Positions 52,354 to 60,526 are shown, counted from the stretch's first letter. The stretch is DNA of 64,000 bases from Pectobacterium carotovorum (GCF_900129615.1 NZ_FQWI01000005.1:1-64000), one strand, 5' to 3'. Program-made: numbers and translations. The notes: a model not told the origin generated them from the sequence alone.

Positions 52354-53783
52354 ACCTTCACTCAGAGCTTCAGGAACTGCAAGATTTCCTCCGGGCGGCA
52401 TTACTCGACCCCGCGAACCCAGATCAGTTGGCGATTAGCGGAAGCGATGACGCGATGACCTGGCAACAACTCTCTGTCGCCGTTACCGACTGGTCTGATC
52501 GCTATCAGCATTGTCAGCAGCCTGCTGGATCGCCGGTTGTGTTATATGGACATCAGCAGGCCGAGTTTGCCGTGGCAATCTATAGCTGTCTGCTACACAA
52601 CATTCCTTATATCCCGGTGGATTGCATCTATCCGCAGGAGCGGCTCAACGAGATTTGCCATCTGGCGAGCGCCCCTTATTATTACGATGTGGCGACCAGA
52701 CAGTTCATTGCTACCGGTGAGGCGGGTCAGGCGCTGGTCGAGCAAGATCTCGCCTATATCATGTTCACCTCTGGCAGCACCGGAAAACCCAAAGGGGTGC
52801 AGATCGGACGTGAAAGCCTGTGGCATTTCATGAAGTGGGTGCGTGAGGACTTTGAGCTGCCTGACGTGCCTGTGCTGATGAACCATGCGGTGTTCAGCTT
52901 CGATCTCTCTCTGATCCCGCTGCTGGCGAATCTGGCAACCGGAGGGCACATCGTTCTGAATGCGAAAGAGGATATCGCGACAGAAAACTGGCTCGACCGC
53001 CTGAAAGACAACGGCGTTTCCGTCTGGGTTTCAACGCCTTCTTTCGCCTACCAGAGGCTGCTTTCTCCCCAGTTCAACAGTGAATATTTACCTGAACTCA
53101 ACGTCTTCGTGTTCATTGGCGAAGTGCTCAACAAAGCGCTGGTAAAACAGTTACGCCGCCGCTTCCCACACGCCAAAATTCTCAACTCCTATGGCCCAAC
53201 GGAAGCAACGATCGCGACCACCGTCATAGAAATCACCGATGAAATCCTGCACAGTGAAAACGACCTGCTGCCGGTTGGTGCGATGATGCCGGACTCCAGA
53301 ATGGAAATTACGTCTGAGGGGGAGCTGATCATTTGGGGTAAAAACGTGATGCGTGGCTACCTCGGGCTCGCGAAAGAGAATGCGGAAAAACTGCTGCACC
53401 GGGAGAGCGAAGCGTTCCGCGGCTACAGAACCGGCGACTTGGGCTACGAAGACGGGCTGCTGTACTGTCAGGGTCGCAATGACAGCCAGATCAAATTGAA
53501 TGGCTATCGCATTGAAATCAATGAGATTGAAAATCGTCTGCTGGCAATATCCGACATCAGCGAAGCGGTTGTTCTGCCGCTGATGAAATCGGGTGGTGGC
53601 GTTCTTCGCATCGCCGCGTTCTGCGTGACGAACTTAGCGCCAGAAGCGATTAAAACGTCGCTCTCGAAGGTGATTCCACCCTACATGGTACCTTCCCAAA
53701 TTATTATCAAAGACGCGTTGCCGCTTAATCCTAACGGCAAAATCGACCGTAAGCTGCTGGATACCCATGCCCGCACGATCTAA
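52350..53783 (+). CDS. dltA: D-alanine--carrier protein ligase DltA
   Basis: A 477-residue adenylating enzyme that activates D-alanine and loads it on DltC. Core motifs in order: YIMFTSGSTGKPKGVQIG (about residues 136-153), ILNSYGPTEATIA (about 276-288), GYRTGDLGYEDG (about 355-366), KLNGYRIEINEIE and the catalytic-Lys tail NPNGKIDRKLL. The length is slightly under Gram-positive DltA (about 500). Strict choice of D-alanine over other amino acids is inferred from the operon. Confidence 0.9.
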   Translation: MNLHSELQELQDFLRAALLDPANPDQLAISGSDDAMTWQQLSVAVTDWSDRYQHCQQPAGSPVVLYGHQQAEFAVAIYSCLLHNIPYIPVDCIYPQERLNEICHLASAPYYYDVATRQFIATGEAGQALVEQDLAYIMFTSGSTGKPKGVQIGRESLWHFMKWVREDFELPDVPVLMNHAVFSFDLSLIPLLANLATGGHIVLNAKEDIATENWLDRLKDNGVSVWVSTPSFAYQRLLSPQFNSEYLPELNVFVFIGEVLNKALVKQLRRRFPHAKILNSYGPTEATIATTVIEITDEILHSENDLLPVGAMMPDSRMEITSEGELIIWGKNVMRGYLGLAKENAEKLLHRESEAFRGYRTGDLGYEDGLLYCQGRNDSQIKLNGYRIEINEIENRLLAISDISEAVVLPLMKSGGGVLRIAAFCVTNLAPEAIKTSLSKVIPPYMVPSQIIIKDALPLNPNGKIDRKLLDTHARTI

Positions 53784-53796
53784 TTACCCAGGAAAA

Positions 53797-54021
53797 ATGA
53801 TGGAACAAGAAATACTCGCGCTGTTTGAAAAGATCTTATCCCGTAAAGTGGGCTTTAACGATGAGCTAATTGAGTCCGATATTCTCGACTCTATTCTGGC
53901 AGTCGATTTGGTGCTGGAAGTGCAGGACGTTTATGGCTGCGTGATCCCGCCAACCGAAGTCGCTACCGTATTGAAAACCCCTGCGGATTTGGCTCGCTAC
54001 ATTGAAGAGAATCGCGGCTAA
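53797..54021 (+). CDS. dltC: D-alanyl carrier protein DltC
   Basis: A 74-residue acyl-carrier-type protein. The phosphopantetheine Ser lies in ESDILDSILAVDLV (about residue 31). It is acidic and helical as expected. CAGGAAAA precedes the ATG; a second ATG follows at once. It needs a phosphopantetheinyl transferase (AcpS) from elsewhere. It is the last gene of the operon. Confidence 0.9.
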   Translation: MMEQEILALFEKILSRKVGFNDELIESDILDSILAVDLVLEVQDVYGCVIPPTEVATVLKTPADLARYIEENRG

Positions 54022-54055
54022 GCCTGAATCAGTGCCGATTCTTCACTATTTAAAG

Positions 54056-54086
54056 ACCCCGGATAGGTTTATCTGGGGTTTTTTTA
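54056..54086 (+). terminator. Terminator of the dlt operon
   Basis: ACCCCGGATA pairs with TATCTGGGGT (one mismatch) and is followed by TTTTTTA, 35 bases past dltC. Confidence 0.85.
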
Positions 54087-54250
54087 TGGTTTATTGCGCT
54101 TTTCCCGGTAAAGCTCGATGGACCTTAAATCCTTCTGGCTGGATTTTTGCGGGTTATCCGTAGTAGGGGGATATCCTATTCTGGGTGAGGACAGGGCACG
54201 GCTTATCCGTTACTATGCGACATTATCCCTGAGTGATGAAAACTGAGAGC

Positions 54251-54274
54251 ATGACCAAAAAAGCAGATAACTAA
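54251..54274 (+). CDS. Leader peptide of the CmlA-like exporter gene
   Basis: ATG to TAA encodes MTKKADN, 96 bases before the exporter start. The stop codon abuts a perfect hairpin. Integron-borne cmlA genes are preceded by a very similar short attenuation peptide (from memory ending KNADK), so this is probably a ribosome-stalling leader. It is very short, and the call depends on the context. Confidence 0.6.
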   Translation: MTKKADN

Positions 54275-54342
54275 GCCGCAACAACTCTCATTTACGTTGT
54301 TGCGGCGTTCTCAAAACTCTCTTTGTTCTTTAAGAGCGCCGC
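54275..54342 (+). promoter_or_regulatory. Attenuator with competing hairpins upstream of the exporter gene
   Basis: GCCGCAACAAC (54275-54285) pairs perfectly with GTTGTTGCGGC (54296-54306). The second arm's GCGGCG can instead pair with CGCCGC at about 54337-54342 (with flanking TTCT/AGAG). Two exclusive folds right after a short leader peptide are the hallmark of antibiotic-induced translational attenuation. Confidence 0.6.
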
Positions 54343-54369
54343 TAAATCCTTTATTCAGGAGATAATCTG

Positions 54370-55572
54370 GTGCGCTCAACTCACACTATCTGGCCTTACT
54401 CTCTTACAGTAACTTTACTGCTATTATCACCCTTTGATCTGTTGGCTTCACTGGGCATGGATATGTATCTGCCCGTTGTATCCTATATGCCGGATGCTAT
54501 AGGCACGACCCCGAACGTCATTCAGCTAACATTATCAATTTACCTCGTCATGCTCGGTGTCGGACAATTGCTATTCGGCCCGCTATCTGACCGTTTTGGC
54601 CGTCGCCCAATATTACTGTGGGGCAGTTTTGTTTACCTGCTTGCATCATTTGGACTTGCGGTCTCATCTTCAATAGATCTATTTCTGGTATGCCGCTTTG
54701 CTCAGGCATGTGGGGCTTCAGCTTGCTTGGTGGCGATGTTTGCAACTGTGCGCGACATCTACGCAGGCCGTGAGGAAAGCAATGTTATCTATGGAATTCT
54801 AGGTTCAATGCTCGCCATTGTACCGGCGGTTGGGCCTATTATGGGGGCGTTAATCGATATGTGGATGGGATGGCGGCTAATTTTTGCCGTCCTCGGTATT
54901 TTGATGGCAATAGCTTATGTATCTGCATGGCGATTCTGGCCTGAAACCCGGCATCAGCGTACCACTGATTTAAGCTGGTCACAGTTTTTACTCCCGCTGA
55001 AAAAAATGAACTTCTGGCTTTATACTTTTTGTTACAGCGCAGGGATGGGGAGCTTTTTTGTTTTTTTCTCAACCGCCCCACAAATAATGATGGGTAGACA
55101 AGGCCTGTCACCGCTTTTATTCAGCATGGTTTTTGCTACCGTCGCTATCGCAATGATGATAACGGCTCGAATAATAGGGAAATTAATTCCTGTCTGGGGA
55201 AGCCTTAAAGTAATGCGAATAGCGATGGGATGTCTTATTTTAGGCGGAATGATGCTGATGATAAGTGAATTATTGTTGCCGTTTTGGGTTCCAGGTTTTA
55301 TTGCACCAATGTGGATAATAGGAATGGGCATTGCTATGTCGGTTTCCATTGCCCCTAATGGTGCTTTACAGGGATTTGATGAGATTGCAGGAACGGTTAC
55401 TGCCGTTTATTTCTGTTTAGGTGGAATATTATTAGGCTGTATTGGGACGATCATCATCTCTATTTTCCCGGTTGGTACAAGTTGGCCGATCGTTGCTTTT
55501 TGCTTCATACTCGCGGCGATCGTAATCGCTTTGTCCGGCATACTTGCGTCGGATAAGCGTATCGGTAGTTAA
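54370..55572 (+). CDS. CmlA-family chloramphenicol exporter (MFS)
   Basis: A 400-residue twelve-helix major-facilitator protein. It matches the CmlA/FloR exporters along its whole length as I remember them: LLLSPFDLLASLGMDMYLPV, ACGASACLVAMFATVRDIYA, REESNVIYGILGSMLAIVPA, GMGSFFVFFS and GTVTAVYFCLGGILLG. It should export chloramphenicol (and possibly florfenicol) with protons. It starts with GTG after CAGGAGATAATCT. No integron 59-be site or transposon end was seen next to it, so it appears chromosomal. Drug range is inferred. Confidence 0.88.
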   Translation: MRSTHTIWPYSLTVTLLLLSPFDLLASLGMDMYLPVVSYMPDAIGTTPNVIQLTLSIYLVMLGVGQLLFGPLSDRFGRRPILLWGSFVYLLASFGLAVSSSIDLFLVCRFAQACGASACLVAMFATVRDIYAGREESNVIYGILGSMLAIVPAVGPIMGALIDMWMGWRLIFAVLGILMAIAYVSAWRFWPETRHQRTTDLSWSQFLLPLKKMNFWLYTFCYSAGMGSFFVFFSTAPQIMMGRQGLSPLLFSMVFATVAIAMMITARIIGKLIPVWGSLKVMRIAMGCLILGGMMLMISELLLPFWVPGFIAPMWIIGMGIAMSVSIAPNGALQGFDEIAGTVTAVYFCLGGILLGCIGTIIISIFPVGTSWPIVAFCFILAAIVIALSGILASDKRIGS

Positions 55573-55741
55573 GGCCTTGTTAGTTATTTAATTTTTATCC
55601 TTGTACGCAATGAAAATATCATTTCGTACAAGGTGTTATTGACCGTTTTAAATTACAAACGAGATAGGTCAGTGGATAGGCTGCTTAACATCCATGCGAT
55701 AGCGCAGCCTAAAGAAGCATTACTGTTGATAAGCTGACGTT

Positions 55742-56233
55742 TTAGCGTACTGGTTTTGAGAAGACATACATTCCAACGCCATCATTACCCATATCTTCTA
55801 CACGAACGATTGAAAAGCCGCACTTGTTGACGTAGAAACATACATTATTGATAAGACATGTCGGCGTTCTCAGTCTCCATTCTCTAACGCACGGATACAT
55901 CCTCTCAATTTCCATCCATGCACGGTAACCATAACCTTTTCCCTGTTTTTCAGGCAGAATAAATAACCTCTCAAGTAGGTTTATTTCGCAAACATCTTGT
56001 GAAATAACTGCTCGTCCTATCAGACGAGCATTTTCCCAAAATCCCAGGACGGTTTTGTTCGACATTGTTATTGCGGACTCAAATGAGAAATCTTCTTCAC
56101 CATCGTCATCTTCTTCTTCCATATCATCAGGGAAAAAGGCGGCATTTGATTCAAAAGAGGAGGAGTAAATTTCTTCCAATTCTTTGGTGTCAGCAAGAAC
56201 CGCTGCTTTGATTAACATATTTATATTTTCCAT
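55742..56233 (-). CDS. GNAT-family N-acetyltransferase
   Basis: A 163-residue protein with the GNAT core: INLLERLFILPEKQGKGYGY (about residues 83-102) holds the acetyl-CoA-binding Q/RxxGxG/A loop (QGKGYG), followed by CFYVNKCGFSIV. An acidic stretch (DDMEEEDDDGEEDF, about residues 36-49) near the N-terminus is unusual. The substrate is unknown. The ribosome binding site before the ATG is weak. It lies between the exporter gene and the island edge, read leftward. Confidence 0.78.
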   Translation of the reverse strand: MENINMLIKAAVLADTKELEEIYSSSFESNAAFFPDDMEEEDDDGEEDFSFESAITMSNKTVLGFWENARLIGRAVISQDVCEINLLERLFILPEKQGKGYGYRAWMEIERMYPCVREWRLRTPTCLINNVCFYVNKCGFSIVRVEDMGNDGVGMYVFSKPVR

Positions 56234-56607
56234 TGCGCATATGAAAAGAGGCGGGTTTCAAAATCGGTCTGTCAAGGGCGTCTTAAGTCTTACATCCATC
56301 TGGTATATTCAGTTAGATTATTAGCTGACGGACATTCCTCCAGAGTCTTTTCACAGGCACATGCTAACTGGTTAGTCACCCCTGTGTTAACAACTTTTGG
56401 CTAAATAAGCTGTCTGTTTGGTGTTCTGTTGAGCAATAGCTAACCCATCTGATATTGAGTTGTTATCTTCCGATGGGTATTTGGATATTCCAGTTCCACT
56501 GAATCTCTCTAACGTGATCCCGATTAAATCAGTGGCCGGCATACAACCTGTGTGAAAGCCGGAACGGCTCCGGCTAATTGTCTTCTGGTTTACTGAATTT
56601 TAGGCAT

Positions 56608-56631
56608 AAAAAAAGACGTCAGTTGACGTCT
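56608..56631 (-). terminator. Terminator following the tRNA-like remnant
   Basis: On the minus strand AGACGTC-N4-GACGTCT runs into a string of T. It lies 14 bases past the tRNA-like 3' end on the same strand, as a tRNA terminator would. Confidence 0.65.
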
Positions 56632-56644
56632 GTTTACTTCGAAA

Positions 56645-56665
56645 TGGTCCCTACAGGATTCGATA
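56645..56665 (-). other. Probable attachment site: tRNA 3'-end remnant
   Basis: On the minus strand ATCGAATCCTGTAGGGACCA resembles the T-loop, T-stem and acceptor 3' strand of a tRNA. The match ends inside the T-loop and no tRNA body precedes it. This is what the far end of an element integrated in a tRNA gene looks like. CCA is not encoded right after the acceptor, so the tRNA identity is open. Confidence 0.45.
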
Positions 56666-56892
56666 CTGAAGAGTAGGATATTGTTTTTATTTAAAGATTT
56701 TTTGTTCAGCGATTGTTGACACCCCCAATAATACCCCCAACTTTTTTACTGACGAATGCTATTACATTTTTTGTTCAAAAAAACGACAGGAAAACAAACT
56801 TATTTATTAGCCGAATTCATAATACACTTTTTCATGTGGTTGCTCAGTCTGGATCAACTATCCTTTCTGGATGGAAGAACAAAAGACACTGA

Positions 56893-57756
56893 ATGGCAAT
56901 CATGAAAAACTGGTCAACGGAACACACCAAAGAAGTTAAAAAATGGCTGGATGTCGATACATATCGCGGATTTGAAGCGCTTTCGCTCATACAGCTTTAT
57001 CATGAGCTACTGGCAAGGACACTGTTCTTCAAACCCTACCATGAAGAATTTGAAGCGAAAGCGGTCGGTCTATACATTGAACGGATTTTCAGTGGTAATC
57101 CTTTCCTCATTACTGAAAAACACCTTGGCTATCTCACAAGAGAAGATACGTTGTATCAGCCACCACACTTCTTTTTGACGACAACTGAAAGGCTGGCACA
57201 GTTGAGTATTAATGGCCTAAATTCACTGTTTTTCTGGGATGGTGGCGATGAGTATTCGGTAAACCGTGAATATCTCGATGCTCCGGTGTCGGAGGTGCTG
57301 CCACGTCTGTTTACTAATACGGTGATGGTAGAAATCGATCTATCCAGTGGCACTGACGAAGAAATCGCTGAATCCCTGAAAGCCGCACTTCCGCAATGGC
57401 GTAAAGTCCTTGGTATAGAACCGGACATAACGGATGCTGTTCGTTTTGGCTATGGCACTATCAAGAAAATCATCAATTACAGACTGATACCCATGATCGA
57501 CATTTTGGTATGGTCAAACCTGCACAAGGTTCGGATATCAGAAGATCGTCTTTCCCGCCTCCTTTACACGGACGATGATGATGAAGAACAAACCCGCCTT
57601 AACCATCAGATTAGGGATACGGACAGACCACTAGCTTTAAAGGCGGCGAGTATACCTTTTATCAGGCAGTTTCATCTGTTTATCAATAAGAATAGCCATC
57701 TCAAAAACATCAGAGTTTCAGACGTGATGAAAATCGCGGATTCTGATAAGGAATAA
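56893..57756 (+). CDS. DUF6387-type island protein, 287 residues
   Basis: A soluble, largely helical protein starting (M)KNWSTEHTKEVKKWLDVDTY and ending IRVSDVMKIADSDKE. It resembles proteins of the DUF6387 family often found at the integrase end of genomic islands. LFINKNSHLKNIRVSDVMK near the end is the part duplicated downstream at 58673. No ribosome binding site is obvious; an ATG three codons in is an alternative. Function is unknown. Confidence 0.65.
   Translation: MAIMKNWSTEHTKEVKKWLDVDTYRGFEALSLIQLYHELLARTLFFKPYHEEFEAKAVGLYIERIFSGNPFLITEKHLGYLTREDTLYQPPHFFLTTTERLAQLSINGLNSLFFWDGGDEYSVNREYLDAPVSEVLPRLFTNTVMVEIDLSSGTDEEIAESLKAALPQWRKVLGIEPDITDAVRFGYGTIKKIINYRLIPMIDILVWSNLHKVRISEDRLSRLLYTDDDDEEQTRLNHQIRDTDRPLALKAASIPFIRQFHLFINKNSHLKNIRVSDVMKIADSDKE
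57704..57749. repeat. Direct repeat, left copy (end of the DUF6387-type gene)
   Basis: 46 bases from AAAACATCAGAG to CTGATAA that recur at 58673-58718 with two mismatches. Together the copies flank two unrelated small genes. Confidence 0.85.
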
Positions 57757-57857
57757 CGGGACAAATCTCATCTATTCAGGTTATTGCATAAAATAATAAC
57801 CGCATATTGACATGTTTATATTAATTGAATATTAGTTAAAATAAAAAAGGAGTTAAT

Positions 57858-58226
57858 ATGAATGTATATATAGAACCAAAAATAAAAGATCTTGTGATTT
57901 TCATGAATAAGGTTGGATATGATACTTATGCTTCGTGTCAAGGGCATGGTATTCCTACTAATATAGTTAAACCTTATATTGCCTTTAAAACTACGGAACT
58001 TAAAGCAAAGCAGTTAGAAAAAATCTTAAGAGATGATTCAGAATCTTCATTGGGAAAATTAAACTGGGGGTGGAGTCTGATAGCTAACTTCAATGGTGAT
58101 TATGAAATTGTTTACCGCCTTGCTCCAGAGAATCCACGAAAAAAATCATTTAAATATTGGAGGAAATCTTTGGAGCAAGATTTTGATGCAATGAAAAAAT
58201 TACTTGATGATTTTATCAAGGCCTAA
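57858..58226 (+). CDS. Uncharacterised protein, 122 residues
   Basis: Start set by AAAAAGGAGTTAAT before the ATG. The product is basic and AT-rich in codon use. It contains YDTYASCQGHGIPTN (about residues 21-35), a Cys-x-Gly-His motif seen in some phage and island proteins. There is no membrane helix or signal peptide. It lies inside the segment flanked by the 46-base duplication, and its end overlaps the convergent zinc-ribbon gene by 27 bases. The family was not recognised. Confidence 0.6.
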   Translation: MNVYIEPKIKDLVIFMNKVGYDTYASCQGHGIPTNIVKPYIAFKTTELKAKQLEKILRDDSESSLGKLNWGWSLIANFNGDYEIVYRLAPENPRKKSFKYWRKSLEQDFDAMKKLLDDFIKA

Positions 58227-58433
58227 TAATTTGATGGGATCAATAACACCAAAGTACCATAAAGCTAAACCAGAAAAAATGACGGCAATAATTAATAAAG
58301 TAATACGGTTATGTAATCTGATCCTTGCTTGGTTGTGTCCAAATGGATCAGGAGAGTTGCACCCATTGCATGTTGTTGCTAATGCACTCAGTTCCTTATT
58401 ACACACAATGCATTTTTTAAGTTGCTCGGACAT
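58200..58433 (-). CDS. Small zinc-ribbon membrane protein, 77 residues
   Basis: The N-terminus holds two cysteine pairs (CIVCNKE and CNGCNSPDP) forming a zinc ribbon. One membrane helix follows (ITLLIIAVIFSGLALWYFGV, about residues 43-62). GGAGTTATTT precedes the ATG at 58433. The layout matches small zinc-ribbon/TM proteins of unknown role on plasmids and islands. It is convergent with, and overlaps by 27 bases, the preceding gene. Confidence 0.65.
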   Translation of the reverse strand: MSEQLKKCIVCNKELSALATTCNGCNSPDPFGHNQARIRLHNRITLLIIAVIFSGLALWYFGVIDPIKLLGLDKIIK

Positions 58434-58815
58434 TAAATAACTCCATCTTATTTTAAATAAAGGTTTCATTAGTTGGGTAGGTTAGTTCGCATAATATATC
58501 TATGAATAACTTAAAATGTCTAATGATTTTTCATCAAAACACTACATCTCATTAAATTAACTAAACTGCGACTTTATAACTAACCTACATTGCTAATTAT
58601 TCTATATAAAATAATTTCATTAGTATTGTTGATGTTTGTTTACATAGCTTTTCGTATTTTATGCATATAAATAAAACATCAGAGTTTCAGACGTGATGAA
58701 AATCGCTGATTCTGAAAAAGACTGATGTCCATACCCCCAGCGATATGAAGGTCGCTCTTTTCACCGCTGATTCATTCGTATAGTCATTTCCGTCAACCCA
58801 GATGAGGAAAATACC
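58434..58815. other. AT-rich gap with the second duplication copy
   Basis: 382 bases, very AT-rich to about 58670, where the right copy of the 46-base repeat begins. The last 80 bases lead into the AlpA-like gene. No complete gene is supported. Confidence 0.6.
58673..58725 (+). pseudogene. Second copy of the DUF6387-type gene 3' end
   Basis: Matches 57704-57749 at 44 of 46 positions and continues in frame to its own stop, encoding RVSDVMKIADSEKD. It is the bare end of a related gene with no body, so the region arose by insertion or recombination at that gene's 3' end. The slightly different stop context shows it is not a simple copy. Confidence 0.7.
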
Positions 58816-59022
58816 ATGAATCAGCCATGTACACGTCTTATTCGCCTGTCGGAAGTTTTAGAAAGAACAGGATTCGGTAAAGCCTGGATTTACCGTCTTA
58901 TCAGCCAAAATCGCTTTCCCCGGCCAGTAAAAATCGGTATTCGTGCCATCGCTTTTGTTGAAAGCGAAATCGATGAGTGGATTCAATTAACTATCGAAAA
59001 TTCAAGAAACCATGTCGCTTAA
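58816..59022 (+). CDS. AlpA-family DNA-binding regulator (excisionase-like)
   Basis: A 68-residue protein of the AlpA type: RLIRLSEVLERTGFGKAWIY then RLISQNRFPRPVKIG and VESEIDEWI. It has a MerR-like helix-turn-helix and wing. AlpA proteins of P4-like and other islands activate integrase genes or assist excision. GATGAGGAAA lies before the ATG. It precedes the recombinase genes by 290 bases, in which five copies of an 8-base motif may be its binding sites. Confidence 0.88.
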   Translation: MNQPCTRLIRLSEVLERTGFGKAWIYRLISQNRFPRPVKIGIRAIAFVESEIDEWIQLTIENSRNHVA

Positions 59023-59029
59023 AGTAAAA

Positions 59030-59294
59030 TGTAAAATTTAAAGCGAAAAACAGCGGTTTATTTTACAGAATATTTTACAGCTTTTCGGAGAGGCTTTTAT
59101 TTAAAGGGTTTGATGCGTGTCTGGAGGTAATTGGTGAATACAAAGATAACTAGATTCACCACTACTGATATATGTAATTATTTTTGGTTTTCTCTTTGTT
59201 ATCAGACAACAAACAGATAATTCCTATGAAGATATTTTTGTAAAATAAATTTCTATATTTGATTATATATCTCACCTCTATCAATTTGTAAAAT
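59030..59294. repeat. Five copies of TGTAAAAT upstream of the recombinase genes
   Basis: TGTAAAAT occurs at 59030-59037, 59239-59246 and 59287-59294, and inverted (ATTTTACA) at 59060-59067 and 59072-59079. Flanks are also alike (TGTAAAATWWA). The motif is expected far less than once by chance even in this AT-rich stretch. Likely recombinase arm sites or AlpA sites. Confidence 0.6.
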
Positions 59295-59314
59295 TAAATA
59301 AAAAGGACGCAGTG

Positions 59315-60526
59315 ATGGAAAGGATAGTAACAAATACATTTATGTTTGAAAATGGTGAAAGATACTGCCATGTCATTGATAAGAAGACAGGGGAACCATT
59401 GTATGACCCTACTCTCTATATAACGACACGAGTCAGGAACAGGTCAGAGTCGATTAACACGATGGAGGCTGTTGCCGGAAGTCTGGCATTACTTTATCGT
59501 TTTTTCTCTCTCAGAAGAATAGATATCAGAGAAAGAATAGCTACATTACAATTCCTGGCGCTTAATGAAATTGATGATTTGGCTGATTTCGCTTCGAAAA
59601 ACTTCAAAAACAAAAGAACAACATCTTTGCATGAGCGTAGTATTGTTAAAGAACCGACAAAGTATTTCAGATTAACCGTTATTTTTAATTATCTTGAATG
59701 GCTGTGTGAAGTCAACGCAATCGGAACTAAGAGTAAAGATAATCAAAAAATGATGGACAGTTTTATTGATAAGCTAAAAAATAAAAGACCCTCAAATGAA
59801 GACAGATATAAAAACCAAATTCCTGAGAAAACATTAAGCAGAGAACAGCTTGATATTTTATTTGAGGTGGTCAGGCCCGGCTCTGAACTCAATCCTTTTG
59901 CTGATGAAGTTCAGTCAAGAAACCGATTGATTATATTACTGCTTTTTTCTTTTGGGATCAGGGCAGGAGAACTGTTGAATCTTCGCATCAGGGACATTGA
60001 TTTTTCTTCTGGAAGGATTGTAATAAAAAGGCGACCCGATGATAAGTTTGACCCAAGAGTTAATCAACCACTTGTGAAGACTTGTGAGAGAATGTTTTCT
60101 GTGGGCAATGCATTAATGGCTGAGTTATTTAATTATATTACGCAGGATAGACGTAATGTGAAAAATTCAAAAGATAATGATTTTCTCTTCATTACCTATA
60201 AAAAAGGATATTCACAGGGAAAGCCATTGTCTTTTTCTGCGTATCATAAAATTATTAATATGATAAGCGAGACTTCACCTGAACTGGCTGAACTGACAGG
60301 ACATAAATTAAGACATACATGGAATTATGAGTTTTCCTCACTGGTAGATGGAATGGATGAGACTTTTTCGGAGGAAAAGGAAGAACAAATCAGATCGTAT
60401 CTTATGGGATGGAAAACGGGTTCTGGAACGGCGCAAATTTATAACAGAAGACATCTTGTTGAAGAGGCTCACAAAACTTCTCTTGCCATGCAGAACCAAC
60501 TTATGGAGGGATACATTAATGAATGA
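59315..60526 (+). CDS. Tyrosine recombinase 1 of the island (403 residues)
   Basis: Site-specific integrase. The catalytic domain has the first Arg in FSFGIRAGELLNLRIRDID (about residue 216), HKLRH (His330, Arg333) and the nucleophile Tyr in AQIYNRRHL (about residue 376). The N-terminal half (1-165) is the DNA-binding arm and core part. AAAGGAC lies before the ATG; a GTG just upstream is possible. It overlaps the next recombinase gene by 8 bases, so all three are coupled. Confidence 0.92.
   Translation: MERIVTNTFMFENGERYCHVIDKKTGEPLYDPTLYITTRVRNRSESINTMEAVAGSLALLYRFFSLRRIDIRERIATLQFLALNEIDDLADFASKNFKNKRTTSLHERSIVKEPTKYFRLTVIFNYLEWLCEVNAIGTKSKDNQKMMDSFIDKLKNKRPSNEDRYKNQIPEKTLSREQLDILFEVVRPGSELNPFADEVQSRNRLIILLLFSFGIRAGELLNLRIRDIDFSSGRIVIKRRPDDKFDPRVNQPLVKTCERMFSVGNALMAELFNYITQDRRNVKNSKDNDFLFITYKKGYSQGKPLSFSAYHKIINMISETSPELAELTGHKLRHTWNYEFSSLVDGMDETFSEEKEEQIRSYLMGWKTGSGTAQIYNRRHLVEEAHKTSLAMQNQLMEGYINE

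Larger units (their letters stand above)
56234..56892. other. Intergenic region spanning the island edge
   Basis: 659 bases without a credible gene. It contains a GC-rich hairpin near 56556-56576, a minus-strand terminator (56608-56631), a tRNA-3'-end-like sequence (56645-56665) and, inside the island, two CCCCC runs near 56730-56750. Confidence 0.6.

Noticed and set aside
56645-56720. Complete tRNA gene at the island edge
   Set aside because: Only the 3' end looks tRNA-like; no D-arm, anticodon arm or 5' acceptor strand is present.
60348-60518. N-terminal extension of the second recombinase
   Set aside because: It lies inside the first recombinase gene in another frame; GGAGGG points to the ATG at 60519.
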